From positions 9,774,249 to 9,838,248 of the forward strand of contig OY759223.1 of assembly GCA_963662175.1 (NCBI GenBank): 64,000 bases of DNA, read 5' to 3'. The notes beneath the pieces are model-generated. The model worked only from the letters and a program-made list of their open reading frames with translations, had not been told where the DNA came from and searched no databases. Positions 56,279 through 64,000 of the stretch are shown here, piece after piece. Numbering within the stretch: position 1 is the first letter of the stretch; the number at the start of each line of letters is the position of its first letter. Both the position numbers and the translations under genes were made by a program. The DNA comes from Aradus depressus (lineage: Eukaryota > Arthropoda > Insecta > Hemiptera > Aradidae).

Positions 56279-56449
56279 TTTTTATTCACCTAGGTTAGGG
56301 GTCTTTAACGAGTACCTGACCATCGCGTAACGTCCCATCCGAAGGATGTCGTGCTTAAGTTTATTTTAACTCCCAGATAAAATAAACTAAGGGCCTCGGC
56401 CAGGTTTCGAAGCCGGAAGCACGCATACCACTGAGCTACTGGCGACCCT
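56279..56449 (-). mobile_element. SINE-A 5' half
   Basis: Body and head (gagctactggcgaccct) are present; the tail half is absent. Confidence 0.8.
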
Positions 56450-57134
56450 ATTGTTAATTATTGATTTGAACTGTAAAATTTCGTAAATTCTAGTGCTTTT
56501 TAAAATATTTTTTATAACATATATAAATATTTTTATATATGTTTAAATTATAAAATATATTGATGGACTGATACCACTTTATTACTTACTTATAGTAAAT
56601 GTTTTATTTTACGGTCTTGGATCCAATATGCATTATGTCCTTGTGGTTGTATAATGCAATTTATCAAGGAAACTCTTCAAAACATCTTTGGTGCATTCTT
56701 GTTAAGTGCAAGTCGTTAGAAGTATTTCCTGGTGACACTTAGACATCTTAAGTTACTTAAACGCCTTTCTTTTTAACACTGAAATATAATTTAAAAAATA
56801 AATAAATGCACCAGATATGGTATCTAATGAATATTAATATGTCCAAATGAGGACGTGTTCTTCTGGTACACAAGTACGGGAAGCTGACTGGACAGAGGAC
56901 CTTGCACAGATTTTCCTTGGCTTTTCCATGTAAGGGAGGTGATTATTTAGAGACTGCTCCCATCTGACGACGACTACCTGTTCTTTATTGTTTAAGGTAG
57001 CCAACTACAGAAGCACCGCCCGACCTCAGTGTCCCACCTTGTTTATTCTTTGTTCTGTGTTGTCATACCGCTTGCTTCTCTACACCTGTTCATAGCTGTA
57101 CGGATCCTTACCATAAGACGACTATCAATAGGAT
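56450..57134. other. Unassigned stretch, GC-richer in its right half
   Basis: 56880-57120 has near-balanced composition and may be a LINE UTR or unique DNA; no frame with a motif was found. Confidence 0.35.
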
Positions 57135-57600
57135 TTGCAATGTTTTTCAGTCAACGCAATTTCATGTTTTCCGACCTCTAGATACCAAATATGAAAAAAA
57201 TATTTCAACTTCTAAGTTGAGAAACGCGGACATATTGTGGAAACTTGTAATAAATAAATAAAACAAACTTATTTTTGAAATATTGTCTATTCCACTAAAG
57301 ATATATATACATATATAACTACCGGTTTCGGCTTTATACCGACGATGGTATAAAGCCGAAACCGGTAGTTATATATGTATATATATCTTTAGTGGAATAG
57401 ACAATATTTCAAAAATAAGTTTGTTTTATTTATTTAAAAATATGTTCTACCTGTGCGTCTGTGAACAAAACTCTCGATAGAATGAACGTTTTATATGTGA
57501 ATCCAGAACATTCTAAGGACAACAACACCTATTGATTTTCAGTCTAATTGGTCCATGGGAAGGGGGGGATTAGGGAAAAGACTCACTCAGTTCGAAAACC
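57135..57600 (+). repeat. TCE copy split by the 184-bp palindrome
   Basis: Leader 'ttttccgacctctagatacc' to ~57200, then the palindrome, then 'ctgtgcgtctgtgaac' and one monomer. Confidence 0.75.
57252..57435. repeat. 184-bp near-perfect palindrome with hammerhead-like remnants
   Basis: The arms are symmetric about 57343.5 and meet in 'gacgatgg'. Each arm carries accggt (57321-57326, 57361-57366) and GAAA next to a GGT/GCC stem II, but the CTGANGA box is reduced to CCGACGA at the centre. Outer sequence includes 'aaatattgtctattccac', as in the other hammerhead units. It interrupts a TCE copy. Confidence 0.85.
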
Positions 57601-58089
57601 TTAATAATATTATTATTAATAATAATAAACGTCTTTATTTCTTTTTCTGTTTATAGATGTACATTAATAATAATAATAATATTGACAGACAATACTCATG
57701 GTCAAATTGACCGTCTGACGGGTCATCTCTTCTATTTCTACTCGATAATAATAAAATAATTCAAATACAAATGCAGTAATTTACAAAATTAACTTAAATG
57801 ATCCATTAAAAACTACTAACAAAAAATAAGAATAAAAAACATCTTGCTGTTTATATATTATTAATAATTAAATTGTGAAACTAGCTCAAATCTATAATTC
57901 CAGGCGGCTTGGCAATAGTTAATTCAACTTTTGTAATTTCGTCCATTTACATATTCAATAAACTGAACATAGCTTAACTCTGCTTTACTAAAATAGATAA
58001 GACGATGGGGCATACGGCAATAAAGTGAAACACATCTGCTTGTTATTACACATGGAGCAAAGTTTGATTTCCTTAGTGTGAGAATCGAA

Positions 58090-58470
58090 AACCTTAATGT
58101 AATGGATTTATTGTCACAAATTTAGTATCAGGATTTAGGAGGCCCTGTGTAAGTCAACATTTTTTTTTTTTCGCCTACTACCAGAGCGCTCTTTTGTCGA
58201 CTTGCCCGACTAAACCGTGGGAGTCCTACATTTTGCCTAACTAGCGTTATTACCCTAGTATTAGGCGTCTTTTTAACGAGTACCTGACATCGCACATCGG
58301 GACCATCTCTTAACGTCCCATCCGAAGGACGGCAAGGTTTTTTCTCCTATGTAAGTGAACTATTGAATGTTAGCCGAAACGGTTGACTGGTTTTGGAGGG
58401 GAGGGGCGGAACTTTAATTGATTAACTCGTTCTGGGGTACATTGCCTGTGATACACCGACAACTTTTAAA
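58090..58470 (+). repeat. TCE 3' part split by SINE-A
   Basis: 'aaccttaatgtaatggattt' and 'gtatcaggatttaggaggcc' before the SINE-A; 'ggttgactggttttggag' and the 3' hairpin after it. Confidence 0.8.
58170..58350 (-). mobile_element. SINE-A fragment splitting a TCE copy
   Basis: Body fragment 'cgcctactaccagagcgct' through 'gaaggacggcaaggtttttt'. TCE sequence resumes at 'cctatgtaagtgaac'. Confidence 0.75.
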
Positions 58471-58562
58471 TATTTTTTTAAACATATTTATTAACTTTAT
58501 TTATTTTTCTTAAAAGGGACCTTTTATGAATATGTAATGAAAAAGTTACAAGAAAATTAATT

Positions 58563-58781
58563 ATTGTCGCTCATGTCCGGGCTTTAACTACGAGGTCATA
58601 TCTCCTACTACCAGAGCGCCCTTTTGTCGCTCTGGTTGACTTGCCCGACTCTACTTAACGTCCCATCAGATGAACGGCAAGGTTTTTTCTCCTCTTAGAT
58701 AAAAAACCTACAGGCCTCGACCAGGTTTCGAACCCGCGATCTTTGAGCTCAATAGGCTACCAGTGAGCTTCCGACTCCCCT
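58563..58781 (-). mobile_element. SINE-A copy with internal deletion
   Basis: Tail, a shortened body that shares the 'ggcaaggttttttctcc' variant with the copy 210 bases to the left, then the head. Confidence 0.8.
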
Positions 58782-58799
58782 TTAAGTCAGATTTAACTT

Positions 58800-58931
58800 C
58801 GTCGGTGTTACTCGTTCGACTCGCAACATAAGTGTTGCCTACCCAGGTTTAGTTCTCTAAGGTAGGTAGGATTCTTTAACGACACCTGACCTCATACAGG
58901 TTAGGGATAGCTTAACATAGGAAGGCATGCT
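58800..58931 (-). mobile_element. Degenerate SINE-A fragment
   Basis: 'gttgcctacccaggttta', 'ctttaacgacacctgac' and 'ggcatgct' are recognisable. Confidence 0.6.
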
Positions 58932-59494
58932 GGTGTTGTGTGTGAAACACTGTTGCTATGGACAACTCAGAAAAAAAAAAATTAAAACTTTAAAAGGATC
59001 TAACCTTTGAAAACAATTTATCAATGCTATGTTTATCTCTCAGAATCCCTTTTAATTTAATCCACCTCAATCTGATCAAGTAATCCCTGGATTTGGTTTT
59101 GTTTTCTTGGTCCTAATCCCGGAGAGCCCCCCCCCCCCCCCCCCCCCCCCCCCAACCCAAATGACGCAGTATCTCAGTCCCGCCATATCATGCCCTTCCT
59201 TCCCGCCGAAATGACACTCTCGACCTTGAGACCACTTCAACCTCTACTTGTCAATATGTCTACCATAAAAAACCGAATACAGGAATTGGCGCAATTAGAA
59301 TCAATCCTCTTGAATAACAGGATATGCAAATTGGAAAATAGTTTTCATCCCCGTCCAGAACGTACTAGTAGTTACATTCTGAGTTTAACAAAAATCAATC
59401 AGAGGGACAAATACTTCCGCACCTCCAACGCAACGACTCCCATTTTCGAAAATGTTTCAATTTTTTGGGCAGTTCAATTTTAACCCTTGCCACT

Positions 59495-60420
59495 TCTCCA
59501 GCTATTCGAAGTATAGGGGAATTTATGTAATCAGTTTGAAATTCGATGCTAAGTTTTTAATGAAATTTGCTTCCCGATGATTCCAAAAATGAAGAAAAAA
59601 AGTTGATGAATCACCGACAATGCACTTCCCCAGAACGAATTAAGTCATTAAGTTTGCGCTCTCTATCAAAACCAATCGACTGTTTGGGCTCAAAGCTACA
59701 ACGGCAGTTATTCAAGTTTTTGTGTTAAGCTCCCTCCCAATCTCTTCTCTTTGGCCAATTTGGCTGAAAATCAATGTGTGTCGTCCTTATGGGGTGTGTA
59801 TCCAGGACCCCAAAAGTTAGTTATTATGACTCATGCCCGGGATTTTACTACGAGGTCATATCGCCTACTACCAGAGCGCTCTTTCGTCACTCTGGTGGAC
59901 ATGAGCCCGACTCTATTATGGGAGTCATAAGTTTGGCCTACCCAGGTTAATTCACCAAGGGTAGGGGTCTTTAACGAGTACCTGACATCGTACAGGCTCG
60001 GGACCATCGCTTAACGTCCCATCCGAAGGACGGCGTGCTTAAGTTTATTTTACTTCCCAGATAAAATAAACTAAGGGCCTCGGCCGAGTTTCGAACCCAC
60101 GACTTTGAGCTCAGTAGGCAAGCACGCATACCACTGAGCTACCGGCGCCCCTAGGACCCCAAAAGGACGACACACCATTTTCAGCCACATCGTCCAAAGG
60201 GAAGGGTGGATTTAGAAGTGGCTTAACACAGATACTCCAATTACTGCCCAAGTACATGTATCAACAATTTAGTATAGTGATTCATCATCCCCTGACTATT
60301 GTCTATACACTTGTAGATTTTCAATCAAATTGATAAAAGGAAGGGAGAGCGAGCATTTAGATCATTAATTCGCGCTAGGGAAGTACAATGACCGGTGATT
60401 TGCGAATATAACAGTTAAAC
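59495..60420. repeat. TCE pieces in opposite orientations around a SINE-A
   Basis: A 5' end on plus (59495-59600), then a minus copy (59608-59816), the SINE-A with TSD, then plus-strand monomer sequence (60153-60420) to a 3' hairpin. The two inner pieces are head to head, and the SINE-A sits in the junction. Confidence 0.75.
59817..60152 (-). mobile_element. Full-length SINE-A with perfect 13-bp TSD
   Basis: TSD aggaccccaaaag at 59804-59816 and 60153-60165. Tail type 'tagttattatgactcatg' without CCTAA, complete body and head. Confidence 0.95.
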
Positions 60421-60610
60421 TATGGAAATTCGTTAACTTTACGCAGGTTTTGCATGCATGGACTTTCCTAATATTTCCTGTTACCTAACTTCCTGTTTTG
60501 ATTTCCTTTGTACATATCTTTGTCCGTATTGTTGCGCATTGCAATCGTTCCCTTATGCAGTTGAGCGTACAACAAAAAAAGATGACCATATAACCTTTGT
60601 ATTTATTATA

Positions 60611-60966
60611 GGTTTGGGTTAGGTTAGGTTTTATGACTCATGCCCGGGCTTTAACTACGAGGTCATATCGCCTACTACCAGAGCGCTCTTTCTATTCGTC
60701 ACTCTAGTGAACATGAGCCCGACTCTACTGTGGGAGTCCTAAATTTTGCCTACCCTAAATTTTTATTCACCTAGGGTAGGGGTCTTTAACGAGTACCTGA
60801 CATCGTATAGGCTCGGGACCATCGCTTAACGTCCCATCCGAAGGACGGCGTGCTTAATTTTATTTACCTCCCAGATAAAATAAACTAAGGGCCTCGGTCG
60901 GGTTTCGAACCCACGATCTTGAACTCAGAAGTCAAGCACGCATACCACTGAGCTACCGGCCCCCTC
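60611..60966 (-). mobile_element. Full-length SINE-A with perfect 15-bp TSD
   Basis: TSD tttgtatttattata at 60596-60610 and 60967-60981. Tail ggttaggttaggtttta. The longest and cleanest TSD in the window, so probably a recent insertion. Confidence 0.95.
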
Positions 60967-60981
60967 TTTGTATTTATTATA

Positions 60982-61328
60982 TCAGTAAACTTTATTAACT
61001 TGCTTCTTGACCGACTATGTTTCATTGCGACGATCAATATGAGTCGCGCGTTTCGACGCTTTCTTCCATTGCCAAATTTGGCTCCAAGTCGATTCTGTCT
61101 AGATTCGATTGTCCAGTGATGTGTAGGTTGAGTCTAGATCCTCCCGATATAGTTAACAAGACAAGCTCCTTGTTGGACAGATGCCATCCTGTTATATTTG
61201 GGTCTTCCTGGCTGTGGCTGTCCTCTCTGTATATTCAAGGGGACATCTACCTTCCCTCCAACAGATCTCACTGAGTTCATTGCTTCAAAGGGAGACTTCG
61301 GATAAACGAAACATCGGATTATCCAATA
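60982..61328. other. Unassigned stretch
   Basis: Overlapping frames on both strands (61017-61274, 61134-61364) give no recognisable product. The right end borders the TIR element at 61329. Confidence 0.35.
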
Positions 61329-62038
61329 TATGAGTCCACCAGAATCAAAACTCACAATATCCAAAAATCAAAATTTTGGGAATTTGAAAAAAACCGCTCT
61401 CGACTACAATTTGCTTCGCCGGTTCTTGCAAATGGTTTTTTTCCTGTTAGCACTTTAAAATGAAATACATACAAAAAAAACGAATTTTTATATAGCATTA
61501 TAAAAATAAAAGCAGTACAATTTTGGATAAAGTTAGTTTTGAAACCAATGTTTGGATATTGTGAGTTTTGATTCCCACCAAATAAATCAAAGCCATTCAA
61601 CATTTTCAAATGCAATGTAAATTTATTGTTACAATTATTACAACTTAAAATAATTTAAAAAAAAATGAAAAATGATTAAAATTGACACATAATTATAATT
61701 TTACATAAAGCATAGTTAATAATAAAATTTTATTTAAAATAAAAACTGCAAAAAAATTCAGCACAAAATAAAAAAAATAAACGATAACCTCTTTGAGCAG
61801 GTTATGCTTGCAAATACTGCTTTCTGATTGGTTAAAGACGCTTAGTGTAGAACTAACATTATCCACTAGTTCTGACTCCAACCCTCAACTTCTAGGCCCA
61901 TTAAACCTAGGATATTGTAACTTTTGATTCTAATCAACGCCATATTTGAATTCAACTCAAAAAATTGCAAAAATAACCACTGCCATCTCAATTTTGTTAA
62001 TTTTGGATATCGTGAGTTTTGATTCCGGAGGACTCATA
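61329..62038. mobile_element. TIR element of about 710 bp, family unknown
   Basis: The left terminus (61329-61377) and right terminus (61988-62038) are inverted repeats of about 45-50 bases with few mismatches, centred on 'gaatcaaaactcac' and 'atatccaaaa'. A third, internal copy of the end motif lies near 61548-61575 and a weaker one near 61910. The sequence between is AT-rich without a credible ORF. Likely a MITE; the TSD may be TA but is ambiguous. Confidence 0.6.
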
Positions 62039-62146
62039 TGTAGACATACTCCTAACATAACTTATATATTTGTATGTTACCTAGCACCATAAAGTCGACA
62101 AATAATAAATAGTTTTTGATGTGGGAAAACAAATACATTGTCGCTA

Positions 62147-62390
62147 GAGGGCGGTGGTAGCTCGAAGGTAGCGTGGTTTCCTACTAAGCTCAAGATCATA
62201 CGATTCCGAGGCTGTACGATGTCAGGTACTCGTTGAAGACCCCTACCCTAGATAACTAAGCCTGGTTAGACAACATTTAGGACTCCCACAATGGAGTCGG
62301 GCTCAAATCCACCAGATCTATGAAAGAGCGCTCTGGTAGTAGGCGATATGACCTCGTAATTAAAGCTTGGAGATGAGTCAAAATAACTAA
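62147..62390 (+). mobile_element. SINE-A copy with internal deletion
   Basis: Head gagggcggtggtagctc, a deletion from after the B box to 'gaggctgtacgatgtcagg', body and a 'aaaataactaacta' tail. Confidence 0.8.
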
Positions 62391-62905
62391 CTAGTTCTCG
62401 GTATTTTTTAGTGTTCACAGAGATAGAGTGTGGTGGTCCAATTATAGACGTGAAGCATAAAAAGTTGAATTTTGATTCTGGGGATTATTATAATTTCAGG
62501 GGGTAAATTGGGAAATGGGTGTCAAATAAAAGCTTATTGAAGCACGAATTCAACAATATATATAATGTATTTTTGTATCCATTTTTTAAAATATTTTTCG
62601 GGAAAAACCGTTTAACAATTGCTGTCTCCCAACCTCATCATCAAAAGGATCACTCAGAAAATTCTGAAAAAAAAAATCATGAACATTGAGAATTAGGTGT
62701 AGATTGAGCCAAAATTATCAGGATTGAAAAATTCTAGCGCGATCAATTGTTATAAGCAATTTAATTGTTTATTTCCTTATAACTATGGGGCTGATGGCAT
62801 GGAATTGTGCAAGTATAGTTTGCACTTGACCGATTTTTTTATTATACACACATTTCACATTCTATCTAGCGATGTACTATCTAGCCTGAAAATGTTTACT
62901 TATTT

Positions 62906-63019
62906 TTTTGACTCATCTGTTAATATTGCCTACTACTTTTTCATCGCTCTGGTGTACTTGTGGCGGACTCTACTATTGGAGTCCTAAATGTTGCCTAACT
63001 AGATTTGGTTACTTAGGTG
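62906..63019 (-). mobile_element. SINE-A 3' fragment, diverged
   Basis: 'gactcatctgttaatattgc', 'cgctctggtg' and 'gagtcctaaatgttgccta' are recognisable. Confidence 0.6.
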
Positions 63020-63889
63020 GCTTCAGTCAAAAGTGAACTTTTAAAAATCTGTAGGTAGAACCATTCTTTTAGGATGTATAGTAAAAATCCCACCCATCCA
63101 ACAAAATCCAATGTTTCTTACTCTTCATCCCGCGCATTCCAATAGCTGACAGACAATACTTTTATTTTCATTTGATCCAAATAACAGTTTTTTTCATCTT
63201 CATCAAAATATGTTAAAAAAAAAAAAAATTAATAAAAAATTTAGTCTGTTAACCTTGTTGATATGACATTCAAATGTGGATCAATGAAATACAGCCTTGA
63301 ATGGGAGGGGGGGTGTATAGAACTGTGAATGAAGACGGCTAGCCGTTCTAGTGTAGGCGTCATGAATGGAGGTTAAATTCCTATTTTTATTATTATTTTA
63401 TTTTAAAAAAAATATATATTTTTTTTAAAGAATGAGATTATTTATATTATGAAATAAGGAACACGTAAAGCATGTTTGCGTTCCCTAAAAAATGAGAATT
63501 TTAAATATTTTTTTGTGCTCTAATTAACTTTTATGTAGGACATTGAAGCTTGAAATTTATCATACGTTCACCTTTAAAAGTCAGACAAAGTTTAAATCAG
63601 GGCGTATTTCAAGATACTTTCTCACTATTCATTTTTTCCACAAGGGATTCTTTTTATATACCTATATATATTTTTTTTCTGTTTTTATTTTTTATTTATC
63701 AAGTGACATTGAGCCATATAAATATATACCTACACATAATTATATATTATATTTATTTGTATATTATTCCTTAGCGACAGATGCTTAAATAGAGTTTAGA
63801 AAAACAATTTAAAATAAACAAAACGTGTATCAGTGATGAATGTAAGACCTTTGATTAAATTCTACCTCATTTACCTGGATTAATAATGT
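63020..63889. other. Unassigned AT-rich stretch
   Basis: Two overlapping frames at 63543-63788 consist of AT-driven hydrophobic residues and are not supported as genes. Confidence 0.4.
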
Positions 63890-64000
63890 TTCTTTTCCCA
63901 TTTTACTCCGTTATAGTATAGGGAAGGTTGTGTAATTGATCAGAAATTTGGTGTACAGTTTTTACAGGAATATAATTCTTTCCGGCCCTCTAAGATGTAT
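63890..64000 (+). repeat. TCE 5' end, cut by the window edge
   Basis: 'ccgttatagtatagggaagg' and leader up to 'tttccggccctctaag'. Confidence 0.7.

Noticed and set aside
60611..60640. Interstitial telomere
   Set aside because: Only two or three TTAGG units, always at SINE-A tails.

Overview
This window looks like transposon-dense, AT-rich nuclear DNA from an arthropod, most likely an insect with a large genome. The evidence is an exon bounded by good splice signals, tRNA-derived SINEs, Jockey-like LINE remnants, a Tigger/pogo relic, hAT-like and Helitron-like elements, and SINE tails that match the arthropod telomere unit TTAGG. The organism itself cannot be named from the sequence. Nothing prokaryotic was seen.

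Only one convincing host coding exon was found (16833-18020, plus strand). It lies between a polypyrimidine-AG acceptor and a GTGAGT donor, starts at an ATG behind an in-frame stop, and encodes the first 396 residues of a protein I do not recognise. The rest of that gene lies in introns and exons I could not identify or outside the window. The other open frames are mostly chance frames in repeats or decayed transposon fragments.

The rest is nested repeats. (1) 'TCE' (my name, tandem-core element) is an apparently protein-less family of about 0.5-0.85 kb. It has a 5' hairpin of the acttcccc/ggggaagt type, two or three tandem ~140-bp monomers, and a 3' hairpin around ggtgattcacc followed by a T run. 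More than 30 full or partial copies on both strands make it the main component. (2) SINE-A is a ~350-bp tRNA-derived SINE with A/B boxes, a conserved body and a (CCTAA)n tail. There are about 28 copies, and several have target-site duplications (TSDs) of 9-15 bp. (3) SINE-B is a second tRNA-derived SINE with a poly(A) tail, in three copies. (4) LINE pieces: a Jockey-like family in at least four fragments, a second Jockey-like fragment, and a 5'-truncated LINE with its 3'UTR, A-rich tail and TSD. (5) DNA transposons: a Tigger-like relic (3188-4147), a hAT-like element (21315-22049), a 191-bp TA-flanked MITE (41134-41324), a 748-bp Helitron-like element (49358-50105) and an unclassified ~710-bp TIR element (61329-62038).

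The most interesting signal is a dispersed set of hammerhead-ribozyme-like motifs, often in long perfect or near-perfect palindromes. They share a CTGANGA box, a short stem II, GAAA, and a self-complementary stem III (ACCGGT, AGTACT, AGCCGGCT). Stem sequences differ between loci while pairing is kept, so selection seems to have acted on RNA structure. The best locus (49886-49971) lies inside the Helitron-like element. This fits Penelope-like elements or retrozymes, but no matching reverse transcriptase was found here.

The nesting gives relative ages. TCE copies are interrupted by SINE-A, a LINE, hAT, a MITE and the hammerhead palindromes, so TCE is mostly the older layer. Two loci (about 45.5 and 52.8 kb) share the same TCE/SINE-A junction, so at least one composite has been copied as a unit.
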